Assembly (NCBI RefSeq): GCF_021869535.1
Contig: NW_026262593.1
Location: 53,369,318 to 53,433,317, forward strand
Direction of reading: 5' to 3'
DNA: 64,000 nucleotides
From: Mytilus californianus
Taxonomy: Eukaryota > Mollusca > Bivalvia > Mytilida > Mytilidae
In this document: in pieces, positions 1 to 11,230 of the stretch
How positions within the stretch are numbered: the stretch's first letter is position 1
Layout: the number at the start of each line of letters is the position of its first letter
The notes under the pieces: generated by a model
Told to the model about the DNA's origin: nothing
The model's input: only the letters and a program-made list of their open reading frames with translations
The model's database searches: none
Translations under genes and position numbers: made by a program

Positions 1-189
1 CTATGTTGATTTCATTGTGATATAGTCATGAGCGTTACACATGAACTTAATCCTTGGTACCAAGAAAGTTGAAATTAAAAAAAAATGTTTGGGTTGCGAT
101 CATCAATAACCTCTAGAAAAAATGTCTGTAATCCTACAATTTACTCATTGGTTGCCAGTGTGTTAGAAGATTCAAGAACCTTAATGATA

Positions 190-265
190 CTATCGTAAAG
201 GACCGTAAGATACAGTCACAGAAATATTTTTTTCTGTGACTGTATCTTACGATCCTTTACGATAG
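190..265. repeat. Near-perfect hairpin, ~35-bp arms
   Basis: The left arm begins CTATCGTAAAGGACCGTAAG and is mirrored by the right arm ending at 265, with one clear mismatch (GGACC against GGATC) and a short T-rich loop near 225-230. The form is that of a small fold-back or MITE remnant. No coding potential is visible. Confidence 0.8.
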
Positions 266-391
266 ATAGTTTTGCTAATCTGCAATCAATTTCATCTTCA
301 TGCCTAATATATCATGTACTGTGTTACAACTCTAGATTCTACTGACGAGGAAAGGTAACACCAGGCCACCGAAAGCTGAATTATTAGATTA

Positions 392-655
392 GTCTGGGTG
401 GCCGAGTGGTCTTGAGCGATGGACACAGTGCAGGCGGTGTTGTCTCGATATCTTAATAGCATGAGTTCGAATCCCGGCGAGGGAAGAACAAAAATTTGCT
501 TCCGCAGATTTGCAGATTTAACATTGTTGTGCTGATATTTAGAGTAATTATGAATATAATATGTGTTTTCAGTCGTGTATCACCTACACTGGTGATCCAA
601 TGAATTGATCTGTCGTAGAGTTGTAACTTGTTTAGACGTATATATATATTTATAT
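392..655 (+). mobile_element. tRNA-derived SINE
   Basis: The head has a pol III A box (TGGCCGAGTGGT, about 400-411) and a B box (GAGTTCGAATCCCGG, about 463-477) in the spacing of a Ser/Leu-type tRNA. The 5' and 3' acceptor segments do not pair, so this is not a working tRNA gene. A tRNA-unrelated body follows and ends in a TATATATATTTATA tail. This is the layout of a tRNA-headed SINE; I could not assign a named family. Confidence 0.7.
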
Positions 656-1113
656 TCAACGCTTCAAATTTTTTCTAGGAGCCTATTGCAAAACGATGCA
701 ATATCAAAGTTCCCCTTTTAAGAATTTAAGGTGTTGCCGAAGAGAAAGTGTTTTGTAAATACGATTCAACCATTTGGATTTAAACACATGTAACCCAGAA
801 ATCTGTTATCATTGGACTGATCTGTCGATGTATTTCTTTGGGTTTAAGGAAACAATTTTCAGATGAAATCTTTAATTTATGACAGTAGCGTATTCACTTC
901 TTCGCTACAATTTGTATCATACGTTTTCAAAACAATCATGACCATTTTTCCTATTGACGACGAGGGGGGTTTTTAACGACCTTGACTACCCGTGAGGGTC
1001 TTGCACGGTCGGAAGAGATTGAATTCCAATTGAAAATTCCAGAAAGTCTTTTATACAAATGGAAATATACATAGCTCTATTAACGTATTTTCTTGTTCAC
1101 AGATTTGTTTCAA
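656..1113. other. 3' flank of the BTB gene
   Basis: No gene is seen here. On the minus strand this is the sequence just downstream of the BTB stop codon, so part is probably its 3' UTR. I found no canonical AATAAA close to the stop; weaker variants such as TATAAA lie near 1050. Confidence 0.4.
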
Positions 1114-1538
1114 CTAAGTTTTTGTTTGTGTAAACGAAGTAGAATATGCCTTCTTTAAGTTAGTCTCGTTAACAAAGAGGGTACTATCTCTTCTTCCTGA
1201 AGACATCGTTGGATGCGTAACTGGTTTTGAAACTTCCTCCCGCGTTGTTCCTTTGAAAGCTTCCAACATACTTTTCAAAAACCGGGACAAGTTCTCGTAT
1301 CCACTGCTTCGTTGCAAAGATGTCATACTCAAAGAGGGTTTGGAAATGATTTGTAGACATTTAGTCCACAAAGCAAACAGTTTAAATTCATCGGAAGCAT
1401 GGAGGCATTTAAGAAGAAGCTCCTCATTTTGATTTTTCTCATTGTTCAAACAAAGAAGTAAACTCTCTTCGCATTTTTGCTTTAAGTTCCAAATCTGGTA
1501 TTCTTCAGCCAACGAGAGAATCATGAATATACTTTGAT
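1114..1538 (-). CDS. BTB/POZ protein, exon 2 (C-terminal)
   Basis: The exon starts after a good acceptor (TTCTCATTTCAG) and opens in phase 1. The G that ends exon 1 plus AT gives Asp, so the join reads KLS-DQSIFMILSLAEEYQ, a normal BTB C-terminal helix sequence. It continues with WNLKQKCEESL, the usual end of a BTB fold, then a helical region and a polar Ser/Thr-rich tail ending in FTQTKT and a stop at 1116-1114. Together with exon 1 it gives 774 coding bases, or 257 residues. BTB domains mediate dimerisation and often recruit cullin-3; no Kelch, MATH or zinc-finger partner domain is visible, so the precise role is unknown. Confidence 0.8.
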
Positions 1539-1559
1539 CTGAAATGAGAAAACATAAGA

Positions 1560-1610
1560 TACCTGAATTACTATAATATATTCTACATAGTTTTATATTT
1601 ACACCTATTC
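1560..1610. repeat. Short motif shared with 63690-63740
   Basis: About 50 bases of intron just upstream of BTB exon 2 (core TTCTACATAG then TTTATATTTACACCTAT) recur, with a few changes, upstream of the exon at 63601-63362, both in introns of minus-strand genes. It is probably a dispersed repeat fragment. Confidence 0.6.
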
Positions 1611-1995
1611 GTAGGAACTATTTTGTTTCAAATCTGTACTACTTCCCAGTATGTTCTTTTTTGACCGGGCCCGATTTGGTGGTGTTACATCTTACGAAGT
1701 CTATCCAAATTATTTTTGCAATAAATTCCGATCAAGCCGGTGCTAGGGACCGTCTTAAACTTGCAGTGAGGTGAGAGTTATTTTGCTCAGTGTTGAAGGC
1801 CTCATTGTGACCTTGAGATGTGGAACAGCATTAAAAGCGCTGTTCCTTTGCTTTTTATGTGTTTTTGTTGTGCATGTACTGTTTTTGTGTCATGAATGGA
1901 TACCCTATATGCTTTGTTTTTCTTTTATAATATTGAGTATGTGAATAACTCGTTTAGTGAAATCATATCAAATGACTGAATATTTTTTGATATAA

Positions 1996-2855
1996 AAAAG
2001 AAGATGTGGTATGATTGCCAATGAGACAACTCTCCACAAGAGACCAAATGACACAGAAATTAACAACTATAGGACATCGTATGGCCTTCAACAATGAGCA
2101 AAGCCCATACCGCATAGTCAGCTATAAAAGGCCCCGAAATGACAATGTAAAACAATTCAAACGAGAAAACTAACGGCCTAATTTATGTACAAAAAATGAA
2201 CGAAAAACAAATATGTAACACATAAACAAACGACAACCACTGAATAACAGGCTCCTGACTTGGGACAGGCACATACATACAGAATGTGGCGGGGTTAAAC
2301 ATGTTAGCGGGATCCCAACCCTCCCCTAACCTGGGACAGTGGTGTAACAGTTTAACATAAGAACGAACTATAAAAATCAGTTGAAAGAGGCTTAACTCAT
2401 CCGATGGATAAAAATACAAATACTACAAATACAAGTGGACGTGGCCGGGTAATTGTACATCCAAACAACAAAAAGACACTAAGTACAGATCTGAGAGTAC
2501 TCGCACTTACTGACAGCTAGTTCAAAGCCACTAACTAACAAAAAAATCATGCATCTAAGACTAAATTATCAATCCGTACACATCCAACATCCAATGGATT
2601 TAGTGGAAAGACGTCATAAACAGTCAGAGAAAAACATGACCTTGTGCAATGCGAAGATAGAGGTATCGACAGATTGTAGATCCATGAATGTGTATATGTA
2701 TATAACAATAATATTTAGTTTGCTTTTAATTTACTGCTAACAAAATCAATATCAGTATCAATAAAAACAATATTTAATGATCTAACTACAGTGTTGAATT
2801 GGTAACCTTTTAGAATAAGTTTATTTAAAGGATCGATATGTTTACCAGGATCGTT
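1996..2855 (-). mobile_element. 3' part of a LINE-like element in the BTB intron
   Basis: On the minus strand this follows directly from the reverse-transcriptase fragment at 3158-2856 and runs to a T-rich end at 1996. The last ~450 bases match other copies in the window by eye (30888-31190, 61425-61967 and short pieces at 23748, 33500, 43083, 44697, 48458, 60706). The shared end reads GGCAATCATACCACATCTTC on the minus strand. Frames here are broken. Confidence 0.6.
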
Positions 2856-3158
2856 TCAAAATGTCCGGGCACGGTAAACAATATTGCCGTAAAAATGAGG
2901 ATGTGCAATCCCGTTTGAAATAAGTTTTCTACAGGTACAACCAAACTTCAAAACCAAATCTTTATATCTGTGGAAGAATTTAGTAAAGGTTTTAAGTAAT
3001 TTGTGGTAACGAAATCCCTGGCTTAATAATTTACCAGTAATACATAGATTACGTTCGTTAAAATCAAAAACGTCACAACAGACACGGGAATAGCGAACGA
3101 GTTGTGAAATATAAACACCGTAAGATGGTGCCAAAGGAACATCACCATCTAAATGCAC
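2856..3158 (-). pseudogene. Reverse-transcriptase C-terminal fragment
   Basis: The fragment encodes 100 residues with the series HLDGDVPLAPSYGVYISQL followed by an R-Y-S-R-V-C helix and QGFRYHKLLKTFTKFFHR. I recognise this as the C-terminal region of a molluscan/fish-type non-LTR retroelement RT. The catalytic YxDD part is absent, so the copy is 5'-truncated. It lies inside the BTB intron in the same orientation as the gene. Confidence 0.65.
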
Positions 3159-3323
3159 ATTTTACATAAAAAAAAAGACTTAAAATTTGTAATAAAGTAT
3201 ATAAATTTTGTCTTTAACAGCCACGTGTCATGCATTATATCAAAGCGATTTTATGTTGAAACTCTTTTGAAGTGTATCATTAAGACGTTTTATTATTCAC
3301 AATGCAATAGGTTTACAATTTAC

Positions 3324-3672
3324 CTGATAGTTTTCTCTGATACGCAGGATGTAGTATATAGAGCAATTCCAAAATATGTTCATGTTTCTTTCCTGTTAGT
3401 GGAATCTCTCGTTTTTCTTTGAACTCAGGAGATTGTAACATCCGTGTCAAAATTGGTGACGACATAGATAGAAGTGACCGTGAAGTGTAGAGACGTTTGC
3501 CTTCAACAACCAGAACTATATCTGAAAATGAATCCTCTTCAATAAAGGGAACATTCCTTTCAGACCTTGCCTCTGTTGCATTTTGACGCGGACGTTTTCT
3601 ATCCTGCATATCATCACTATGAATAGTACTGAGGCTCATATTTCCGAAATTAAATTTGAGTTCGGAAGTCAT
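3324..3672 (-). CDS. BTB/POZ protein, exon 1 (N-terminal)
   Basis: Translation starts at ATG 3672 (MTSELKFNFGNMS). After a short polar leader comes the BTB core: FSDIVLVVEGKRLYTSRSLL, then SMSSPILTRMLQSPEFKEK and REIPLTGKKHEHILELLYIL, which carry the usual BTB landmarks (SDI-V, H/T-R-LLS-SP-F, E-LL-YIHP). The exon ends in phase 1 at CTATCAG followed by GTAAAT. The intron to exon 2 is 1,785 bases and holds a retroelement. The gene lies downstream of espin on the same strand, about 7 kb beyond its last candidate exon. Confidence in the domain is high; the function is not known. Confidence 0.85.
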
Positions 3673-4995
3673 TGCTCTTATGTTTGACTATATACGATCA
3701 CCGGGAACGGTATAATAGTAAAATTTAGAAAGACACAATGACCAAAAAATACATGAAAATATGCAACAAGTAAATATAAAGTCACGTGAGGTTAAAACTA
3801 ATATCAAGTTGTAAAGTAAATTATATTAAGACCTAAACGCTTACATGACTAAAATTACAAAACATTTTCCTCTTTATCTCGAACTATAGAATTTAATTGA
3901 TAAAATACTGAATAACTTATTTACAATAAATTATCAGGAAACAAGCGCTTACAGATCAATTTAAAACATTATCTTGGTAACCACGAAAGCCGATATAGAT
4001 GAATACAAAAGGTATTTGTTTCTGATACGAAAGCTTGGATAAAATAAACAACAGCTTTATTTGGTTTTGGTTTTCAATGCATAAACCATGCCTGTGTTGA
4101 CCGTTTTTTTTTTAAATCTAGTCAATTCAACTTGGAGTATTTACGAGCTACCTTATTTTAAAGTTTATTTTTGCATCTCGTCGATTCAACTTGAATCCTA
4201 TCTTAAAGTTTATTTGGTATATAAAGATGATTCACGTGACTTAACCATATATTTACATCAGTTTCGCCTAACAATTTGGTTTCAAAACCTGACATTTCAA
4301 TATAGCTCTAGGTGAAATTAAAAGGAATTTGACCACTTGGAAGAAAAATGTTTAACACATGTAGAGATCATGCTATAGAAAAGTATAAATATTACTATGC
4401 ATAACAAAATAAATGAAACATTTACATGCTTGATCATGGTTCCTAAGCTTGAATTGTCGAGTTTGACGTTTTTTTTCCGTGAAAGTGCTAAATGTATGCG
4501 TACTGTCCATTTCAAGAGCATTGACTTCTCTAATGAAATGTATATTATCCCTTTATATCGTCATGTGCGATTTAAGTGAAAAGTTACCTGGAACCCGTAT
4601 ACCAATTAAAGACTTAAAGTTTTTTATACTTTTCGTTAACTTGTAAATTAGATTCACCGAACGGTAGATTTGATTGGCCAGACTGCTATGAAACCCTATG
4701 ACATTTGAAGATGACTAACCGTGAACGACATAATATCCCTTGAAATGTCACTGCTAAAAGTTAATTACCGATACATGTTGTCAGTAGCTACTGTGGTATA
4801 TTGCTTATATAGTTTTATGTGTTCCAATCTGATTAAAATACAGATCATATACTGTTTGTTCTAGCTGGTAATTATCACATTTATAATTTAGCCAACGAAA
4901 TGTCTGCATCTTAACTGTTTGAAGGTTTGCATTCATTCAAACATAACCTGAGAATCCCGAAAGGTCTTTATACACTTTTATTTTTTTCCGTTTTA
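3673..4995. other. Upstream region of the BTB gene
   Basis: No gene is seen. A short diverged tandem duplication lies at about 4105-4215 (AGTCAATTCAACTTG against CGTCGATTCAACTTG, with AAAGTTTATTT after each). The BTB promoter should be near 3680-3900 but I could not identify a TATA box with confidence. Confidence 0.4.
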
Positions 4996-5202
4996 TTAAG
5001 GATTTTCTACCACAGGAATATAATACCTTAGCTGTATTAGTATTTAAAAAAAAACTTTCGGAATTTTGGGTCTTCAATGCTCTTCAACTTCGTACTTTAT
5101 TTGACCTTTGACACTTTTTTGATTAGAGTGTCACTGATGAGTCTTTTGCATACAAATGCGCGTCCGGTGTACAACATTTTAATCCTGGTATCTATGATGA
5201 GC
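4996..5202 (+). repeat. Hammerhead-bearing repeat, copy 1 (decayed)
   Basis: It begins TAAGGATTTTCTACC and ends TCCTGGTATCTATGATGA, shared with copies at 6195 and 27240. The ribozyme core CTGATGA is intact at about 5134-5140, but the second helix-II strand reads ATAC instead of AGAC and GAAA is lost, so this copy cannot fold properly. Confidence 0.8.
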
Positions 5203-5295
5203 TAATTGTATGAATCCATATGAGGGTCACTTATTTTTGGTAGGTGACTATAGTTTTTGAATGGTATTTAGTGTAAATGGAAATTTAGATTTAGG

Positions 5296-5640
5296 TAACA
5301 GTAACTGTACCAATGTTCAACTCTCATAAATCCATTAAGAGGACAAATCATGGTTACCAACAACTTAGGGAGTGACATGAACCCAAAAGGAGCTAGACCG
5401 AGCGCGTCGACAGGATAGGCGTCTCTTGATTTGCATGCAGATGCAGCTAGACGAATATGCTGAAAACGATTTGTCAAGACAGCTGTAAATAATAGGCACC
5501 AGTAGGTTACCAATGTTTAAAACTCGAAAATCCATGTTGAATATACTAACCAGAAAAAAGAACCAGAGGGAAACACATGGACTTCGAAAGGAGTGAGACT
5601 GGTGCATCGACAGGTTATGAGTCTTCTGATATGCATGCAT
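5296..5640. repeat. Diverged ~200-bp tandem duplication
   Basis: Matching landmarks recur about 200 bases apart: TACCAATGTT near 5309 and 5510, GTCGACAGGAT near 5406 against ATCGACAGGTT near 5606, and a GCATGCA near 5433 against 5634. No coding frame is convincing. Nothing recognisable follows from 5641 to 6194. Confidence 0.6.
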
Positions 5641-6194
5641 CAACTACAGTCAAGATGTCCCAATCAGGAAAAGGACGCAAACGATGAAGTTACAGATTAG
5701 ACGACTGTTCTAGCATCTAAAGAAAAAGACTGCGAAAAAATGTTGTTATTGAGTTGAAACCAAAAAAAATGTCGTATCGTCAACCATTTCATAATGGTGA
5801 ACGTAAAACTTATGTAGTGTCGATTTCAGTTGTTCTTCCTAATAACTCTGTTGGAGCAGTTTTTGTGTAAGGAGCATACTCCTGTTAATGAAGTCCATAT
5901 ATTGCTCATCAAAGAAATAGGAAGTAAGTAGATTGTATAATTCCTAGCAGTCATGCCCATGTCGATTTGCTCTATCTGTTATGGCTTTAAGATTTGTCAA
6001 TTAGTGCATCTTATCACCATGTTCAATTTTTGGCCATAGTGGTCATGATGGTGGATTGACAGGAACAAGAAACACAAACTCTGTACTATCACCAGCCCAG
6101 TAGTCAGAACTTCTGTGTTGACATGAATTATCATTGACATTGTCATAATTAAAAATTAACTGTTTTCAAAACTTTTATTTTTTTTTTGAAATAC

Positions 6195-6396
6195 TAAGGA
6201 TTTTCTACCCCAGGAATAGATGACTTTAGCTGTATTTGGCAAAACATTTCGGAATTTTGGCTCCTCAATGCTCTTAAACTTCGTACTTTATTTGGCCTTT
6301 TTAACTTTTTTTATTCGAGCGTCACTGATGAGTTTTTTGTAGACGAAACGCTAGCCTGGCGGACAAAATTTTCATCCTGGTATCTATGATGAGTTT
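6195..6396 (+). repeat. Hammerhead-bearing repeat, copy 2
   Basis: Same start and end as the copies at 4996 and 27240, about 200 bases long. The ribozyme part is at 6319-6362 and is described separately. Confidence 0.85.
6319..6362 (+). ncRNA. Hammerhead ribozyme fossil
   Basis: Core CTGATGA at 6325-6331 and GAAA at 6345-6348. Helix II pairs 6332-6335 (GTTT) with 6341-6344 (AGAC), including one G-T wobble. Helix I would pair GCGTCA (6319-6324) with TGGCGG (6357-6362), five of six positions. Helix III and the cleavage triplet are altered (ACGCTAGCC), so activity is doubtful. Confidence 0.5.
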
Positions 6397-7662
6397 TATC
6401 TACATACCCTAAGGGACATTCAATTATAGTTTGGTTGTCGAATGGTTTTATAGAGGATTTTGACAAAGTTTACGACAACGTACATGTATGGCAAGTCATG
6501 ACAATAGCTAACATGAGCTAAGAAGGCCCATCAAACGTCATAGCAGTCTCGGACTACTCATGATCGAACTATTCATGAACGTGACATGTTTGTTCAACAT
6601 ATTTAGAGCACATTAACTTTTTCTTGAAGATTATGTTCATGTTCATTAAGGCAGCTATACAATTTCTTGTCATGTATTATTACGCTGCTATGCAGGCTTT
6701 TCCCTGGTCAATTTTCTTCGCCGCAGCAATTTTTTTTTGCCAACCTAACATCCTTTTTGCATATATTATAAGTTTCAATTTACAGCATCGTCGTCTAATG
6801 TACATTAATCTATTTTCTATAATCATAATTTAAAGAAATAAACACTAAAAATAGAATGATATTTTTGTTTACATTTATAGATACTGCTAATTACATTGCA
6901 AAGCGCCAAAAAATAAATAAGATGGACGACTCCGAACCGTCATAATTCTTTCGTAAAAGTTTTTCGACAACAACGATTTTTTTCGCCACAATTAATATTT
7001 CTCGCAAAAAAACCTGATACCTATGTACAGTCATTCTTCCCAAAGTCCATCTGGGACTGGAATCAACTTCCATCTAAAGTCACCTCGGCCGACACAATAG
7101 AGGGACTCAGAGCTGCTCTGAAAGGAAGTAGACAGCACATCCTGGATATAGTTTTAATTGTAAATTGCAGAATGTTTTAAATGTGAATAACTTTGAGAGG
7201 ACTAGCTGTGTTACCCGACACTGCGCAAAGTTTTCGCGGGATCATACACATTCGTGTAGGAATTCGGTTCCTTACTTGGAAGAAGGAAAAGAAAACCGAT
7301 AATGCCGACCACCAGCGGAAACCTGCTGCAATGTCAAAGAGACCAAACCAAACGAGCCAAATAGCCAGGAGGTGTGTTTCTCTTTATTCAAAAATAACAT
7401 AAGATCAATTCATTAAATATATTTCATGTGACAAAGCATTACAATGTGGTATAAAATTCAAATGGATAATAATGAATTTGATTAAACTTAATAATTACAA
7501 TATAGTAACTCATCTAAACAACACAATTGTATATAGGAATAAATATACTTGTGTATAATGTATATTGAAAATACTGAAAATATTTTTGGCAAGTGTATGA
7601 TACTCAGTTATTATAATGTTGTTACTGACTGCACTAAAATTATATAATAATCTTTAGTGTCT
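6397..7662. other. Gene-free interval between espin and BTB
   Basis: No gene is supported. A minus-strand AATAAA near 7383 followed by a GT-rich stretch could be a polyadenylation site if the espin 3' UTR is very long, but a nearer signal exists at 10774-10769. Confidence 0.35.
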
Positions 7663-8055
7663 TAAGGATGTACTTAGGTGAAATCTAAAAAATCTAGAAT
7701 TTAAAATTGATACTATAAGTCAGAAGAATATTAGTTAAGGAACAACATTAGCTAAAAATATTGATAGGTTATGGAACTGAGAGATATTTGATTTGTTTTT
7801 AAATGGCGGGAAAAGGCTGGCTCAGTCTTTTACCTTATATTTAGAATTGGCATTAATAGGGTCTAAAATCGTAAGAAAACAAATCTAGAATCTGCTTAAA
7901 TTTTGGTAATGACATTTTTATGAGCTATTGAAGTCTTCTATGAAAAGAAAAGTGGGTGATATGGGGCAAAATATTTTACCCTGTATCATAGGAAAAAACC
8001 CACAAAGTCCGAACATCTGACAAAAATTCATAAACCTCACCCAAGTACATCCTAA
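7663..8055. mobile_element. MITE with ~18-bp TIRs
   Basis: The left end AAGGATGTACTTAGGTGAA is mirrored at the right end by CACCCAAGTACATCCTA. The interior (~390 bp) is AT-rich and non-coding. The family or superfamily is not assigned. Confidence 0.7.
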
Positions 8056-10768
8056 AAACATTTACAGCACAGCTTGAGACAAATAATAATAACAACAAAA
8101 CACAACTCCTTCATATCAGACGTCAAACAACAAATTCAAAATTATGATATACTCAACATTTAACTTTTATTTTAACAGCATTCCAATTTTAACTTCTTAA
8201 ATTGTACAGCTTTTCTATATATGCTAATTGTCAACTCATGTTTAAAATCTTGTAGTGACAAATGACGTTCTGGAAATCAATTACCACTTAAAAATAACAT
8301 TCCCTTAGTTTACTATGCAGCACATCTTCCTTAAAAAGTCAATGCAAGGTCATGGACCAGCAAAATTATGGAGTCACTGTATACATGAAACTTTCCTCAC
8401 TAAATTAATGAGGTTCATAGTTTATTACTCTCCTTATCATATACATCCAAAATTACTGAAATTGAAACTCTGGTCAAGTATTGACCGTTTAACCTTGTTT
8501 CAAGTTTGGAAATCATATGATCTCTGTACGATAAGTGTTAAGCAAGTACCTTGCAAATTTTCATAATTTCTCTTTAAGTTTTGCTTCAGACATACAATGT
8601 TGTGGCATTAAAAACATAACAAATTACACAATATTGCATAAACATAATATATACAGCACAATAACAATCAATAAATATCATAAAGTCATTAACTTCAAAC
8701 AATTCAAACAATTCAAAAAGAAACCTAACAAAAAACACTCCAACTATTGGTTCTATGCAAGTGGTCAAATTTTAAGGTTTTTAATAAGGTTTTCTAATTT
8801 CGTGTGCTAACAATAACTTGATTAGTTATTTTGTATTGGTATATGTTGTTTTTCCTAACAAAGTAATGAGTAGAGAAATATCGGCTTTGATTTTTTTACT
8901 GCTGCCCTCTTTTTAGGTCGAATGTTTGCCCCTCCCTTTTTAAAAATCCTGGATCCATTAGGGAAATGTATTTATTAACTTCAATGATCCAAGTTTTTCT
9001 TAAAAAGATGCTGTTGCAGAAATTTCTTGTTTGTTTCTGTTCTATATTTGCATACTGGTATAACATAAAATCTAAACGATTGCCATTAGCTTACAATGAA
9101 GTGTAGAATAGTTAATACTGGAATTTTTGTTGGGATTTATTATTGCGATTGATGATAAGCCGACAAAAATTGGGGAATAACTAATGCGATTTCATGAAAT
9201 GTTTCATACATATAATGTGATAAACATATTAAATGCAAGCCTTAATCAGTGCAATCACATTACATTTTTTCTCAATAATACAAACATTGCAATAAACTCT
9301 GACCTTACAATTATTAATGCATATTTGTTAGTTTTCAAATGTTTACAAAAAACATTTAAGAACTTAGGAAATCCATTTTGTAGGAAACTTACATATATTT
9401 CTTTAGTCTATGATATTTACATCCAAAATGGACAATATAAGCATCATAATTTTTAGAGTCTAACTTTACAAAACATTGCAATTTTTCAATTTATATTGAA
9501 AGATAATTCAAAATATCTTATTCAATTTTAATGAATAATTTCACTTTTGAATTGCAAACTTTTTTGTTAAAACTATATTATATGTAATGCTTGAACATAA
9601 CTGTTATATCTTGCTAAATGTTTTGTCCCTTCTTGTTCACAATTCTGATTGTCAAATTAGAGCAGGCTCTTATTAAAACCCAGTAAAGCATACATAAGAA
9701 AAGAATATTTAAAAAAATAATAGAAAAATAAGTTTCTGTTGATGTGATACATTGTGAATATGAATAATATCATTTTTTTATTTTTCTCAACCATTTTTAT
9801 TCACATCATTTAGATCACAATTTCTAAAATAACTAACATATTTGAGATTGAAGTTAAGTTTCTATGATATAACATTGAAGAGCAGACAAAAGTGAACATG
9901 AATGTAAATATTGTAAATGTCCCATAATTATAAATTCATGAATAAACGTGTGCATCTTTATTGCAATTGTCTTGTGTCTTCTGAACTCAGACGTCTCAAT
10001 GTAATTACAGTTCATATTGCACATGGTATTAGGAACAGAGATAAAATGTACTTCTCTGACAGCTGTAAATCTAATCTTGTCTCATTTTTACTACTACTTT
10101 TCTAAAGTATAAATTCATAGTATTGGCATATTCATTGACTATTTCTTGAAATGTACACGGGAAGGATGAAGAGAATGCCTTTGCCTAATGCACTATGTTT
10201 TTAGCTCTTAAAAGTAATGATAAGGTCTGGAAAATAAAAATATCAAGCCAATTCCATAAGGACTTTAATTGAGTGAATGCAACCTTTATCAAAATGAAAA
10301 TATGGTATTAAGTAAATCTCTTCTTATCGAAAAAATAAAATACAATATATTTGTGAATTATGAGGCAAAAACATGATAAAAGTACCTGTACTGACCGGAA
10401 ACATTCTTAGGACTGCTAAAATGAATACATACGTGGAAATATAACATTGAGATGATCATGTTCATTCGGGCTATTCCAATAAAATGGATGTAGGAAGGTA
10501 GGAAGGGACTTCAAATACTACATCCCCTCACAACCAACACACTTTTTTAGTTGTATATATCAAATGGACATACAACCATAAATAGCCCACGACTCATGAC
10601 CCATATCTAAAAATAAAACTTCCGTTCCTTCCCCCCTCACATCTATATTAATGGAACAGCCCCAAGCTTATATTTCAGATGATATTGTTCATGTACATCT
10701 CTAGAAGCACATAGATGACATGAAGATATGTTATGTAGCTCTATAATAGCCAATAACCTGTAATTGTT
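8056..10768. other. AT-rich gene-free interval
   Basis: Only short chance frames are present. The stretch carries several minus-strand AATAAA sites, for example near 9953 and 9800, and the palindrome-poor, AT-rich texture of intergenic DNA or a long 3' UTR. A truncated copy of the GGATCC-ended MITE type (TTTTTAAAAATCCTGGATCC) sits near 8938. Confidence 0.4.
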
Positions 10769-10774
10769 TTTATT
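10769..10774 (-). terminator. Candidate espin polyadenylation signal
   Basis: AATAAA on the minus strand about 80 bases beyond the tentative espin stop codon at 10854-10852. It is the nearest canonical signal downstream of that stop. Confidence 0.35.
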
Positions 10775-10851
10775 TGAAAAAAAACAATGTTCCATCAATT
10801 TTCTAATTTAAAAAGATATTATCTACAAATAAATCTTCACCATTGTGACCT

Positions 10852-10870
10852 TTACTTGTTTCCAGATTGT
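10852..10870 (-). CDS. ESPN: Espin homologue, tentative terminal exon
   Basis: A strong acceptor with a long T-rich tract and TTATTTTACAG precedes ACAATCTGGAAAC. Exon 9 ends in phase 2 (AA); adding the first A gives Lys, then QSGNK and TAA. The protein would end QAKQSGNK. This ending does not resemble the vertebrate espin C-terminus, so the exon rests only on splice-site quality and phase. The alternative is that translation simply reads through the exon 9 donor, where AAG TAA gives an immediate stop. Confidence 0.35.
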
Positions 10871-10954
10871 CTGTAAAATAATAAAAAAAAACAAAATGTT
10901 TTTCAAACACATTCAGAATTTAACTTTTTCAATTTCAACACCTTATATATATCT

Positions 10955-11165
10955 TGGTTTGTCTGTACCAAGTCAGGAATATGCTAGTGGTTTTCCATTC
11001 GATTGATGTGTTTGAGCTATTGATTTTGCCATTTGATAAAGGACTTTCCGTTTTGAATTTTTCCTTGGAGTTCGGTATTTTTGTAATTTTACTTTTTCCT
11101 AATCGATTTATGAGATTTGAACATCGATATACTATTATAGCCTTAATTCATAACTTTTTTCACTA
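10955..11165 (+). repeat. Dispersed repeat shared with 49755-49890
   Basis: It begins GTACCAAGTCAGGAATATG and includes TTTGCCATTTGATAAAGGAC and TGGAGTTCGGTATTTTTG, all found again at 49755-49890 in the same orientation. The opening box CCAAGTCAGGA is also found at the start of the element at 17828. Confidence 0.75.
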
Positions 11166-11230
11166 AAGTGGCATTTTTGACTGAGTGTATTTGCCAAATG
11201 GGTGCTACATGCAAAGCAGGAGAGGTTTAC

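Noticed and set aside
392-480. tRNA gene (A and B boxes present)
   Set aside because: Acceptor strands do not pair and a SINE body with a TA-rich tail follows; this is a tRNA-derived SINE head.
2183-2419. 78-codon minus-strand gene
   Set aside because: It lies in the LINE 3' repeat and is not conserved as a frame in the other copies.
4996-5202. A functional hammerhead in the first repeat copy
   Set aside because: GAAA and one strand of helix II are mutated, and the GTC region is changed; only the core CTGATGA survives.
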